A stretch of 64,000 bases of DNA, taken from assembly GCA_963930775.1 (NCBI GenBank), contig OZ005707.1, forward strand, positions 2,356,001 to 2,420,000, given 5' to 3'. The notes below the pieces were generated by a model. The model searched no databases, had not been told where the DNA came from, and saw nothing but the letters and a program-made list of their open reading frames with translations. The position numbers and the translations under genes were made by a program. Every line of letters starts with the position of its first letter. Positions within the stretch are counted from its first letter, which is position 1. Source of the DNA: Cliona cf. orientalis (taxonomy: Eukaryota > Porifera > Demospongiae > Clionaida > Clionaidae). Below, piece after piece: positions 11,610 to 24,400 of the stretch.

Positions 11610-13680
11610 TTACCCCCTGCTGCGCATGCGCGCACGTATGGCGCGCCAAACGTAACAAAAATCAGAGCGCTACGTTACGCGCTTTACCCCGCAATATTGC
11701 GACGTCCACCCCGCAATATTACGCGCTTCGGTGTTAGGACGTCCTCAGATACTGACCCCGTCATATTACGGGGTCCGAGATACCGCGGTGTGTGGAAACC
11801 CCGTAATATTGCGCGGTCGGCCTGACGACGTCGTTAGGTGATGACCCCGTCATATTGCGGGGTCAACTGTGAAGGACTTTTTACCGTTTCCGGTTCCAGA
11901 TCTAGATCAATGCGGGTGCGCACTAATTGGATTGGTATAGGAATCAGACATCGCGGTCTATTTCGCGATTTTTGATTTTGGGCGCAGTTGGAGGGTCAAA
12001 GGTCACATTTAACCCCTTCGGTACGGGAATTTTAATGTCGGAATCCACGATCGATGAATCAATGATACCTTGTACCCTGCTCGTACTGACCTACTGCATG
12101 GAACTCAACCAACTGCTGTACGTATCACAGGGCTAGCTAGCTACTTGGACTCGCGGGACACGTAAATTGCTACATGTAAGCTTATGCACCAACTTAAAAA
12201 GCCAGTAGGCTACTTCAGCACAATTTGAACTTCCTTCAGTCAACAGCTGAAACTTCATCTCATAATAATCATCATTACTTTTGATACTTGTGTAAATATA
12301 ATGTATGTAACAATAATAACAATTGCAAAGAGGGTTCAAGGTCAAAATTGTACATATGCATGGTGGAGTATGGTTTCCAGTGTGATACCAGCCAATCTCC
12401 ATTGCTGCCGCAGTTTGCTCACTCCGAAATGGCAATGTGCTATGGACCAGAAGAGTAATTTCAGTCACTGATATCATTCAAGAAGTACCTGAGAGATACA
12501 AAAGAGGAAATTAGTATCAATATTCACCTCCCACAAGGATTAGCTAATTCCTAAGGCCCTAAGCCTGTTTACTGTGGGTTATTATAGACCAAGGATCAAG
12601 ACTGTAATACAGTGTATTGTTTAGAATCATAATTTTATAGCAGCCAGAGTGGTGAAAATGTAGGTATTTTAAGACCAAAATCTATCCAATCAAGTGATGT
12701 ATATCGAGTATCATAAATCATACCTACATGCAGTTTGCCAGTTATCTGACTGAACATAAGGTCAGCATAGTACATGACACACTACTACAATGCTTGTGGA
12801 TACCATAAAACCTCAATGTATCTGCATGAAATATAGAAAAATGGGAGGGTCTGAGGAAAAAAGGAAGTTTTGAATAAACTGGTATGTTTCAAAATACTAA
12901 TGGCAGCTGATGAGAAATTAATATAATGAAACCATGCATATTATGGTTTACAAAGGCTGACTGTCTAGTGGAGTGTTAGTCTCGTCCCCAGGCTCTCTTG
13001 AGGGAGGGAAAAAGAGAGCCTGGTAACGACTGCATGCGCATCTACCAAAATCTCTGTATACTATCCATGGACTACTTGATTGTACACTACTAGCCAAGCT
13101 CAAAAGTTAAAGCACTCCAAAAATATCTTATCATTAGCTAGTGATGGTGTCTAGGAGATTTAAATCAAACTTTGATTTTTATCCCCTCGAAAAGGCCATT
13201 TTGTTGAAAACTCACTATGCCAAGTTTTGTTGGTAAGGGTACCGGTTTGCATATGCGCATGCAGTCGTTACCAGGCTCTCTTTTCCCAGACCCTCCCCCA
13301 AGAGAGCTTGGGGACATGGCTAGTGGAGTGTATAACGTACCCACCACTTGAGTCCACTAGACAACCACAGCAGTTGAATGAGCTTGATTACGGATCACAG
13401 AGTGGGATCCATATGGCTTGGCACGGTCACCAGCTACATAAAATTAATTATATTAATTTTATTATTAGAACGGTTTAATCCTGACAGCTCGATCATTTTA
13501 TATGCCGTTCATACTTAAGTTACAGTCTAATACATGTTGAGTGAGCAGCTCCTCATTCCTGGCCAGGTTGCAATCAGGTTGGTATGTTCTCGAGTACTTC
13601 AGCTCAAGAAATAGAAATACCTTGTAATTGACGGGTTAAGATTGACCTTTGACCTCCCAATTGCGCCAAAAATCGCGCAA

Positions 13681-13712
<32 letters not shown>

Positions 13713-14016
13713 TGATAACACACCACAATAGGTGCAGTAGTAAACTTTTGTGTAAAATTAGTGCCTATCGGGGTCGTTAAAAAGTCCTTCTCGGTTGACC
13801 CCGCAATATGACGGGGTCATCACCTAACAACGTCGTCAGGCCGACCGCGCAATATTACGGGGTTTCCACACACCGCGGTATCTCGGACCCCGTAATATGA
13901 CGGGGTCAGTATCTGACGACGTCCTAACGCCGAAGCGCGTAATATTGCGGGGTAAAGCGCGTAACGTAGCGCTCTGATTTTTGTTACGTTTGGCGCGCCA
14001 TACGCACGCGGGGTAA
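11610..14016. mobile_element. Inverted-repeat element with arrays of CCCCG-ATAT-CGGGG palindromes
   Basis: Arms 11610-11886 and 13777-14016 are inverted copies. Each contains about five short palindromes of the form GACCCCGTCATATTACGGGG, with variants, and a shared GTATGGCGCGCC block. Outer ends read TTACCCC-like inward from both sides, echoing the 5' end of the Helentron-like family. The 1.9-kb centre holds the MITE at 12977-13322 and a TTA microsatellite (about 13680-13710). No transposase is visible. Confidence 0.65.
12977..13322. mobile_element. TAGTCTCG MITE with 9-bp duplication
   Basis: Terminal inverted repeats of about 60 bp begin TAGTCTCGTCCCCAGG. The nine bases GTGGAGTGT occur on both sides (12968-12976 and 13323-13331). 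Same family as 49272-49621, 50486-50980, 59454-59841 and probably 14470-14575. Confidence 0.8.
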
Positions 14017-14040
14017 TTAACCCAGTGTGCCAGGCATCAG

Positions 14041-14436
14041 CATAGTTGCCAACCGTCCCGTTTTGACCGGGACAGTCCCGATATTTGGCCTCCTGTCCCG
14101 GTCATGTCCCGGTAGAGCAGTCCAGACTGGGGGTGTGGCACATGAGATGAAATCAAATTGCCAAAGGAGCTACTTTCAAAGAGCAAGAAGGCAACTAGTG
14201 TGCAAGTGTCCCAAAGAGCTTCAAAGTAACTCTTGGACTACTAACTTCATGACAATACTTATCCACACTCGGTACCTTTTTGTTCTTGTACATTACTGCA
14301 TTCTTCACTGTTCAGTTCTGTCTCATCATTATTGATTATACAGTGGTAGTGGGTGCGGTTTAAATGATGGGTGTGGTTTAAATTGTGGGTGTGGTCAAAT
14401 GTCCCGGTTTCCATTTTCAAAAACTTGGCAACTATG
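14041..14436. mobile_element. MITE with CATAGTTGCC ends, CATCAG duplication
   Basis: CATAGTTGCC at the left and GGCAACTATG at the right are inverted, and CATCAG flanks both sides (14035-14040 and 14437-14442). GTCCCGG motifs lie just inside each end. No coding sequence. Confidence 0.75.
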
Positions 14437-14469
14437 CATCAGTGTAGCAATAGTTGAAAGCTTCCATTA

Positions 14470-14575
14470 TAGTTTCGTGCCCAGCCCCTCCTACGCAGCA
14501 CCCCCCGGTCCGGGTGCGTACGCGCGTAGCCGGCCGGCTAGCGCTATAGCCTGGGGGGGGCTGGGCACGAGACTA
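14470..14575. mobile_element. Short TAGTCTCG-family fold-back copy
   Basis: Only 106 bp: inverted ends (TTCGTGCCCAGCCCC and its complement GGGGCTGGGCACGA) around a GC-rich palindromic centre. The 9-bp flanks do not match, so this is an old or rearranged member of the family. Confidence 0.6.
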
Positions 14576-14937
14576 GCTATCATCATACCGGTACGGTATC
14601 ATGGAGCATTGCGCAATTGTGCTCACGTGTTGCCTGTGGCTAGCGGCTAGGCGCAAGGCTTGGCAATTTTTGTGATGACGATGCATGACGACAACCACTT
14701 GCGCATGCGCAGAGTAGCTACTTCTAAGAAACAGCCTAGCTTCCTTTCCTAGGCTATTCATGGTATTTCAGAAACCTGTAGCCATAATGACTCCTTAAGC
14801 ATTTTCAAAAGACCCATAACTATTGTTAGATAGCTCAGGTAGCTATATAGCGGAAGTCACATCAACTGTGCATGTACTTTCGTAGAATTCAAGACTTGCT
14901 ACGTAGTGCCTGAAACTATCATTGTAAGTGTAGGGTC

Positions 14938-15584
14938 ATGGCTACAGGCTTGTCAACTGTAATCTTTTTGCTGGCTGCTAGTTATTTTCTATCAATGGCA
15001 TGCTGTCAGGAAAGTAAGTTCTATCTCATTAGTTATCATGATAGTGTACGTATGCTTAGCCTAATAATTATAACTTACACCCCACAGATTCTACAAGTAT
15101 AGCTCCTCAGTCTACTTATAGCAATGGTATAAGTGTAAGGGGACTCATTGGAATCTGTTCAGTTGTGTTCATCCTGCTGATTTACTGTTTCTTTGCTTTG
15201 GCTGTGGCGATGAGAGAGCTATCAAGAATGAAAAAGAGACGTAAAAAGAAGGCAAAGCATACAACAGTTAATGAGTCCGATGATTTTGAAGACAATGAGG
15301 AAATTGATGAGAAAAACATTGAATTACAATCAAATGATTTATTGTTGACCAACGAGCATGCAGCCTCGGTTGCAATAAAGAATGAAGTGGCTACAGAATC
15401 TGAAGCTGTGGCGAGCTTACGGCCAGCTGCAGTTGCGGCTGAAGCAAGACCGTCGACCAGCAAGGATGAGAGTAAGACTGAAAAGAAACAAGACCAAGAG
15501 AGCAGCAAGCCTGCAGCTGTATACTCCACCAAGCCGAGAAAGAAAGTGGAATTTGTGATTGAACTGCCACTCCTCAATAGTTAA
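14938..15584 (+). CDS. Small type I membrane protein
   Basis: Two exons, 14938-15013 and 15088-15584, joined by a 74-bp intron (donor A|GTAAGT, acceptor CCACAG) in phase 1, encode 190 residues. Residues 1-23 are a signal peptide (MATGLSTVIFLLAASYFLSM). A short serine/threonine-rich ectodomain has one sequon (NST) and no obvious domain. One membrane span of about 22 residues follows (IGICSVVFILLIYCFFALAV). The tail opens with a basic stop-transfer run (KKRRKKKAKH), turns acidic (ESDDFEDNEEIDEK), then becomes Ala/Ser/Lys-rich. I do not recognise the family. It converges on the Src-like kinase gene, with about 240 bp between the stop codons. An adaptor or receptor-subunit role is only a guess. 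Confidence 0.7.
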
Positions 15585-15828
15585 ATTAACCATAATAGAT
15601 TTGAAGCTAACTTAAGCAAATACAATAGATGAGAAAATGGCTAAAAATACTGTTATAACAATACTCATAATCATATGTATTAATTTAATTTTTACAACCA
15701 TGACATACGTACATCATGCGTACATACATACACACTACATCTTGTATAAAACTAATAACATACTGTTCACATACTTATAATTAGCTATTCTATAGGCTGC
15801 ACTCCTTAATAATAATTAGCTCACAATG

Positions 15829-18183
15829 TCATGAACTACTCTCATCAGAGGTGAAGAATTCCTCTAACTGTAGCTGAAGTGTATTGAAAGAGGGTCGATT
15901 GTCAGGCTCTTGGCTCCAACAGTCGAGCATTATGTCATACAGTTTAGGGGGACAGTTAGGCGGACAAGGCATACGGTAACTGCCCTCAGATACTGCCTCC
16001 AGAATGTCCCTAGTTACAAAACCTGCATACGGAGTGCGGCCATAAGTAATAATCTCATAGAGAACAATCCCAAATGACCAAACATCTGATTTCATAGAGT
16101 AACGGTTGTGTAAAGCGGCTTCAGGTGCAGTCCACTTGATTGGAAACCAATGCATGTAGTTGTCTTCAGATATCAAACTGCTAAACCCAAAGTCGGCTAC
16201 TTTACAGATCAGATATTCTCCCACTAAGATGTTCTTGGCTGCCAGATCCCGGTGAATATAGTCCTTCTCTTCAAGGTAGGCCATCCCACAGGCTACTTGC
16301 GCTGCCATGTCAATCAAATCAACATGCTTCAGGGATCTACCCTTCCCATACGGATTGTGACGGACAAACTCCAGCAAACTGCCATGCTTCATTAGCTCAG
16401 TTATCATGTACATCGGTTCTCCCTCTGAGCACACAGCATATAGCTGAAGCAGGTTGGGATGCTCAAACATTCTGATCACATCTGCTTCTGCTAAAAATTC
16501 GGGCCGATCTACGAGTCCAGGTTTAATTGTCTTGACAGCTACCGGCATCTTTTCATTCCACAAGCCCTCCCAAGTCTCCGCAAAAGATCCTGCACCAATC
16601 TTCTTCTGGAGTCTTATTTCTCTTTGATTGATATTCCATTCGAATCCTGTGTTTGCTTGCTTTGATAGACCAGGAGTTGGAGGTTTCTCAGCGTGAACAC
16701 AAGGAGACGACAGCACTGCACACAAGTTGCCTGAAGACTGCTGGAAATAAACAACCAACTCCGAGAGAGAGGCAAATGATGCTTGCGAGGTTATAGAGTA
16801 GCTGCCACTATCTAGCCACTCGTACTTAATGGGATAGTGAACGACTCCCTGATCGCCTCGAAGGGAGAGGACAAAATCACCTGGATTCACTTCACTTTCT
16901 CGGATAAGGAATGAGCCACGGCCATTGCACTCCTTCATTAGTAGTGTTTCTGCTTTAGCACATTTGAGGTTCCCATAATACCACCTGTTAATGCATATAT
17001 GACATTGTAGTAAATTAATGTATTTGTGTGATATAGCTCAGCCAAATTTAATAATGCTAGCTATAAAAAACTAGAGCTCTGTAGAGCACATACCCCGCGC
17101 GCCTATTCACGACCTTTACCTACATATTATGCAAAATAGTTGTGCGCATGAGCAGAAAACACATGGCCTGGGTGGGTATGGTCGATAGGCGTGGCCAGAA
17201 AATGCAGTGTTTACGATGCTCGTGGGCTTTGCCAAACGATTAGAGGCATAATGGAGCCAGTTGTTCAACGATTCCAACGGATTCCCTGTGCTTATGAGTC
17301 ACTCAGATGATTAGATCTTCAGATCTGGCGATTTTCGTGTTGACGACTGACAACTGACAGACAAAACTGATTGCTTTACCCTCGCTGCGCATGCATGCGT
17401 GGAGTAACAAACAATACACCTCATAAAATTAATGTGGAATATTGAGCAGAACCATGCATGGAGCAAACCTGAGGCTCTGACAAGATAATAATTATTAGTT
17501 CAATGGTGCTTCTTGACCCCATGCATGACCTTGTAAGGATACTACATGTAGGTGCATACACCAGGACGTCTACATGCACGTACATGTACATCATCATAAT
17601 TATTATGATCACAGAGATTGAAAAGCATAAGGAATGTGTATTATGATAATCACCACTGTACGAAATTAATGATCAAGAGATCAAGGTTGCCCCAATCAAG
17701 TATCGATTGCGATCACGGGTGTATGCAAAATTTTTAATGCATAATAATAGTATTCATGAGAGAGCAACTAATTATTTTGTGGTTGGGGTGTGGATATTAA
17801 ATAATCTGCCTATAATATAAATCTAAGTTTACTTACAGTTCTTTATCCAAGCAACTGTACTCAACAACGTAGCTGCTGGGGATGTAGCCACTTTCCCCGC
17901 GGTCTTTGGAGTGGGCCAACCACCAACCATCATCGTCAGCTTTGAGTACGTGCATCAGATCACCTCGTTTGAAGCCCAAGTCATCATCAGTGCGAGAGTC
18001 GAAGTCGAATTTGCTAATGTAGAGGGGACAGCTATCGATATCATAGTCATCCAGTTGCAGTGATGGATGCACTGGTCGCGCAGGCTCCTTCACGGCTTCA
18101 GGTTCGTGAACAGCATCATTTATAGGCCTACTACGGCCTGTGGAAGTGGAGGTCCTCTCAACACAAGAAGTACAACTGCCCAT
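15829..18183 (-). CDS. Src-type cytoplasmic tyrosine kinase without C-terminal regulatory tyrosine
   Basis: Two exons, 17837-18183 and 15829-16984, joined across an 852-bp intron (CT|GTAAGT, TAACAG|G), encode 500 residues. The MGSCTSC start fits N-myristoylation plus palmitoylation and so membrane anchoring. The SH3 domain spans about residues 52-108 (FDFDSRTDDDL, WW, GYIPSSYV). SH2 starts WYYGNLKC at 117 and has FLIRES. The kinase domain spans about 240-495: GAGSFA loop, Lys267 (VAVK), Glu282, HRDLAAKN at 360, DFG at 380, activation-loop Tyr392, FPIKWTAPEA. The enzyme should phosphorylate protein tyrosines at the membrane. Oddities: the chain stops at FFTSDESSS, so the inhibitory tail tyrosine of Src (Y527 in chicken) is absent; the activation segment is about four residues shorter than in Src; and the third loop glycine is Ala. 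A short tail resembles other sponge Src-related kinases only by my recollection. Confidence 0.93.
17071..17405 (-). mobile_element. Helentron-like element in Src-like intron
   Basis: A 335-bp copy: CTAGAGCTCTGTAGAGC at the left edge, a GCATGCGTGGAGT end at the right, and AA (TT on the element's strand) on both sides. It lies wholly inside the Src-like gene's intron on the same strand. Confidence 0.7.
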
Positions 18184-18451
18184 ATTTTAATGAACGCATT
18201 TGCTATATCACAGATGTATTAGGCACCAGCAGATACCAGCCAGACAGACGCTCATTAGCTACAGTGGAATATCTATCCGGGATTCCACCATAGATAAGTA
18301 GTATCTATGGTGCCCTCTACTGGAATGCAGAGAGCATTCATGCGGCAAGGTCATCAAAGGTACAGGTTTAATAGGTCTGCTGGGCGGAGTCCTAGATATG
18401 GTGTAGTCGTTGACGATCTTTACCTATTAAAACTCTGGCGGCACTCTGCAC
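18184..18451. promoter_or_regulatory. Shared head-to-head promoter region (Src-like kinase / MFSD9-like)
   Basis: Only 268 bp separate the two divergent start codons, so both promoters and 5' leaders must lie here. A short inverted motif (CCATAGATA / TATCTATGG) sits near its middle at about 18289-18312. I see no clear TATA box for either gene. Co-regulation is an inference from spacing. Confidence 0.6.
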
Positions 18452-21400
18452 ATGTACCCCTTTGAGAGTTCTAGCTCTGTAGCCACCAATCGAGGCGGTA
18501 AGCTGACAGCGAGTGCCTCATCGGGTGGAGAACTGGTACATACCGATGATATACATCATCTAAAGAAAGATTATCGGGTACCGTCAAAGTCTATGCCGAG
18601 TGAAGGCGGACAGAGCAAATGGACCATCCGAGCCATCTATCTGATTGGATTCGTGGTAAAATCAATCTCTTTGTGTTGGAATTATTGATGATGTGCACTA
18701 ATAAAGTTATTCATAGTCATTCCGTACCTGTAGAAAATATTATGCTCCGATCAGAGATAGAAATCAGTGGTCACGGTCAGTCTCGGACCCCAACCACAAA
18801 AACGTCTGATAGGCGAGATTTTTGTGTTTATATTTGAGTAATACCGTAAGACATTTTATTGATCACCACTGTGGCTAAGAAACTTTAGTGTAATGCCCCA
18901 ACCCCCACCCCCCTCGTATTTTGGTGACACTGCCAAACAAGATATAGATCAGTGGTACGAGTATGACTAGCTCCTGAGTTTAAATCTTGGCTGGATGCCG
19001 GATTGAATTTTTTCCAGGATTAGCACTTCTCTCACCTCTAGCCTATTTAACACAGATCATAATAGTACCTTAAGGCTACAAATTTTAGTGGATTTTTTAG
19101 TGAGTTTTCAAATTAAATTCAAAAATGTCGAAAATTTAAATATTTGCAGATGCAATTTTTGGTAAAATTTTTAATTGGGCAATTTTAATTGAAACATTTG
19201 CCAGTGCATGTGTGCCTATGAAGTTAAGCATTCAGATTGCCCAATTTAAATCCCATAGTTGCATGTACTAACCAATATTCATTTCAATGTTTGCTGTAGG
19301 ATCTGTTTGGAGTGAGTATGATAATTCCACTCCTTCCCAAGCTAATCAACAACCTGGGAGCCAGCCGAGCATTAGCAGGACTCATAGGTGAGTGCAGACA
19401 CATGGTTGTATACATGCATGCTCAACACTAGGTTTGTATATGTGTAGTGTCATTTCCAGCTCTTAGTATTTTGAAAGGCTGAAAGCTAGGAATTATTACT
19501 AGTATCATGCTATGAATTGGTATAATATTATGAAAACTTGATCACATGCCCAGTAGCTGCATAATGGTTCATATGATAAAAGGTCATCAATATAGAGTAA
19601 TTTACCAATCATCGGATATCATTGAATCCCGGACATACGGTTTTAGATGAGTTTGGTCGGAATCACAGTCATGGTATATAGGCCATATACTAAATTATTC
19701 CATGCTTCCTACAACTTTCTTTAGCTTACAAGTGGAGCTAGCCAGTAGTCATCCTCTATTTGCGTCCGATTCATCGAAAATGATTGGGTGGAGTCCCACT
19801 GGTGGGCGTGGCTAAACACGATCGTAATGGTGGACCGGAGTTAGCTTCTAGTGCATGTACCTGTAGCAGCGTTGACCGATTCTGATCATCACCAAGATAG
19901 AATATGCAAGCATGTCCGAGATTTGAAGCGGAGGTCCGGTTTATAAATTTGTAACACTGTATCTTTGAGCACAATTTGTACGCGTTGCAACAAAGATTGG
20001 GACATACGGTTTGCGTCATTCATTAGCTGACTGGTAGCTCTATCTACTGAGTACTCTATCATTTAAAATCATTGTTATATCCGAAAGTTATGGGTTGCTT
20101 TATAAAAACCCGTCCGGATTTCGATGATCTACTCTAGTGCGTACACAGCGTGTACAGTCCAAGCCACATTGATACTGGCACCTCAATCAATCATTCAATT
20201 TATTTTTATTATAATGTAGTTTTAATTTAATTTAATTATTGTTTGATAGTCCACGATGTCTTCTAGGTTTGAATTCTGGGTTCCAACAACCTTTCATGCA
20301 CGCTAAACATTTTGAAACAATTTCATAGCAATTTCATCATCATTTCATCATAATTACCTCATCGGGTGGCCGAATCGTTTTGTTGATGGGGACTTTGGGA
20401 TGTAATTATCCATGTCAACATTGCTGTTTGTGGTATATACATATGAAAACTTAACCACATCCCCAGTAGCTGCATAGTTCTCATGGTGTATAATAGTAAT
20501 GGTAAAGGTCGTCAATATAGTGCGTGCACAGTCTACAAGTCACCTTGATGCCGGCACCTCAATCGCAGAGATGGAGTCTGAAACTGACTCTCGATCTCGA
20601 TAGTGACAAGTTTCGATGCTTCAGTCACAAATCTTAGAGATGAACTTGACAGTGCCGTACAGCTTCCGAACGTCAGGTTGGTCGCAGTATACTGGTATGG
20701 CATGCTGCATGCATATTATATATAGCACAAGGCTAGCTTTATTTATTCATGGGATTATATCAGCCAAGAGAATGCATGAAGTTTAGCCAGCGGTACGTAT
20801 CGGAGAAAGTAGCACTCAGCTTTTGATGTATTTGCTGGATACAGGCGTCAGATACTTACCGATTTTCAATTTTCAGAAAGGCTCCATTGATGCCCTAAAT
20901 TTTCTCATAATACCTCATAGGTTACACAGAAAAGTAAATTGCTACTGGGGATGTAATGAAAAACTTACTACATCCCTCATCCCTCATGAAAAGTATTACA
21001 CCACTATGCCAACCTCGGACGCATCAACAAACTGTGCATGCTCCATATTGAATAATAGTGGGGCACGCAGCTTGAGCCGGTTGACCCAGACATGACCTCC
21101 ACCTGCCATGTGCTAGATTGATATGAGCTCGCCAAAGAAAGCAAACTGAGAGAATCGCCATTATTATATCATCGATAATCCATTATTTCTTCTACGCTAG
21201 GTTCGAATTCTGGGCCCCAACAACCTCTCTCATTTATAATGCCTCCCATGCAGCATTAACACCCCAAATAGCACAATATAATATATCTCGTCTCTCAATA
21301 TATTTTTGGGTATCGGCAGCAATAGAGTGCCAAGTGATACAGAATAATAAAGGAGTCCAATACCTACCACTACACTTGTAACTACACAGCAAAACAATTA

Positions 21401-24400
21401 AACTAGAGCTCTGTAGAGCACATACCCTGCGCGCACATTGCGCAATCTATAGAATTGCTTTGTGTGCATGGCTATAATTTTGTGAACTTCAGAAAATTAG
21501 TGGAAATGCTGCTTAATGGTACAATGTCATAGCTACCAGAGGTCCCGGTGACAAAAGCACTCTCTCTGTACTAGATCTAGACTACTAGGAGATATGAACT
21601 GATATGTCCAATAGACTAAGTCTGTTGTAATAGTATAGCCGTCTTACATTATGTTTTGGCTCCATAGGGCTGCAGATTTCAGCTCCGTCAGCGGATTCAG
21701 ATGAAGTATAGATTTCAAGAACATTATTAATTTCGACGATCTTTACCAGTCATAATATTATTCTTGGCTACTTAGTGTGTGCATGAGCAGACAACATAAT
21801 GTGCATGCATTATGCATTGAGTAGGCACTGTCGATAGGCGTGGCTATGTTAGCTAACAAAAAGGCACTATTCATGACACCCATGGACCGTGTCCATCGAT
21901 TTAATGGACCCTGAAGCCAGTTCTTTGCCGAATTCGATTGATTCGTTGTGCTTATGAGTCGCTTAGACGTCTACATCTCGAGATATGGCGATTTTTGTGC
22001 TCACGACGACAACGACAACAATAACGACAACAATGACACGACCGATTACTTTACCCCTTGCACATGCGCGCGGGGTAATAATAGTGTCACATCAGCAGTG
22101 GAGAGTTGGGGTGGGCCAGATGAAGTTTACAGGTGCATGTATCGCACTGTTGTTTTAGGGCAGGTGGCCAGCCTCACCCAAGGTAAACACCTCACCACAT
22201 AAAAAAAAGAAAAAACCTCGTAATTAAGGAACAACAACAAAAACTGTGGTGAGGAAAAACCCTAACACAAAAGGACATCCCATAATAATATTATATCATC
22301 AGGTCCTATCTTCGTTCCTGGCTCATCTGTCCCTCGAGCCTTTCCAGGGGCTGCATCACACATCCTCAGTAGCTAGGTCCCATGTCCTGGCTGTTGTGTA
22401 CTCACGTACAGCAATGACCATGTCAGATGACCAAGCCTGTCCTGTAGCACATATGGAGGTCTCCTTCGCTCGATCACCATGATAATTATGCAGGTAAAGA
22501 ACAGCATAAACACTACACAATACAACATTTGACATACCTGTATCCATATGCAGGATGTAGCTGGCAAGTAAGATTTAGTGTACTTGCCACTGTTGCCGAG
22601 AGTGACAACTAGCTCGCGCCAAGCGCTTAAATCCAGAGTAACCCACATCCTACTGACCAATCAAATCAACTGCATGCAATTGCTGCAATGCAACAAACAC
22701 TCATTAACGTTCCATACACAGGAAGCTGTATACAACTAATGTCCCACAGTCTGCATGCACACATGCCTGTATAACAGCTAGCACACACACAAACGTATTT
22801 GCTGTCTAATTCACTGCGTTCAAACGACAGAAAATATATTTCATGTGCCAAATTTCACGATTCAAAACACCCTTACCGGGCAAATATTCCTTATAGTAAA
22901 TAATTATTACATCCCGAGTCCCAATCAACAAAAAATCCGGCCAACCGATGAGGTAATTATGATGAAACCTATGATCAAACTTATGATGTAATTGCTGCAA
23001 AGACTGCTGTACAGACACAAATGAATATGGAAAATAATTCTGCATATACTTTAAATATTTTCAAGTTATGCCACTTTGAAGTGTTTTGCGATTATGTAAC
23101 ATACATGTAGTGTCCCTTTACCATAATAATACTAATATACAATGTATCTACTAAGGATGCGATATTCATTATGACAATTTCATTGTATAATAATTGCTAC
23201 AAATTAAATACTTGTTTGTCATCCCGCCCGCATGTACTTCCATCAGCACCGGCACAATGTTAAAAGTATACTGCTTCAACCTTTTGGACTGCCGGACTTA
23301 TAGTTTTGACGGCCAATCATTTTGAATTCCATTAAACTTTTGATTAAACGATCATTTCCAGCTAACCGTCCGCATCAGTTTTTGGGCTCAGGGGGATAAA
23401 GAATTCATTTGGAGTTACCGGTATCTTATATTATAGGTGTGTGATATCCGTTTCTCCACCTTTATGATGTTTTAGTTTGCATAAAATTAAATATTAAATT
23501 TTCAGAGTGTATGCATTGGCAATTCAAAAATTATATATATACACATTAATAATGATAAGCGTATGGGATCATTTATTATCTCCCCAGTAGCAATTTACTT
23601 TTCTGTGGTTATGAGGTAATTATGGTGTAATTATGATGAAACCTATGGTGTAATCTCTTAGGTAATCTATGAGGTAATTATGAGAAAATTCAGGGCCTTG
23701 CTGGAGCCTTTCTGGGACTTGAAAATCAGTAAATATGTAGAGTATCTTACGCGTGTATCCAGCGAATACATTACAAGCTGAGCGCTACTTTCTCTGAGAA
23801 GTACTGTTGGTTGAACTTCACGTGTTTTCTTGGCTTACGTAATGCCGTGGATAAATAAAGCTAGCCTTGCGCTATATATAGCACACATTGTCACAAGGGG
23901 CTGTCCCGCGCGCGACTGCAGCAGCGTGACCAACCTGAAGTTCGGAAGGAATACTGTACTGTCGAGTTCGTCTCTGTGATTGAAGCATCGAAACTTGTCG
24001 CTGCATGTCAAGGCTGAGAGTCGATCTTAGACGCCATCTCCATGATTTCTGGGGCGAGCATCGATCGATGCGTACACATTCTATTGACGACCTTTACCAC
24101 ATGCACATTACACTATGCAGCTACTGGGGAGATGGTCAAGGGTTCATATGTATGATAATATTATTATAGTATCTGAAAAATTTTCATGTAAAATTAATCA
24201 TTTTGACATGAAAGAGCTATTCATGATAATGTAGTATATCTCTAACTTTAATAATATTATAGTGATGATCATCAACCCATTTCATGCATGCTTATAGCAT
24301 AAAAATGTGCTTGGAGATTTCACCATGTATGCACGCCACCACAGGTGACGTCATTTAATCAGTGATGATATTATAGAAAAACCCAAGAGAATGTTGCTCT

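Noticed and set aside
11466-11825. 119-codon plus-strand open frame
   Set aside because: It runs through an element end and the CCCCG palindrome array; the apparent protein is a by-product of the repeats.
12133-12477. 114-codon minus-strand open frame with a possible acceptor upstream
   Set aside because: Cys/Tyr-rich but with no recognisable domain, no partner exon, and a position within the 11610-14016 element.
21195-21215. GGTTCGAATTCTGG resembling a tRNA T-loop
   Set aside because: No acceptor stem, D-arm or anticodon arm can be folded around it; the same string recurs within a repeat at about 20268.
22373-22660. Minus-strand frame with a hydrophobic segment and an RRRPPY tail, membrane-protein-like
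   Set aside because: No signal peptide at a supported start, no homologous pattern and no compatible exon neighbours; it lies within a repeat-rich intron.
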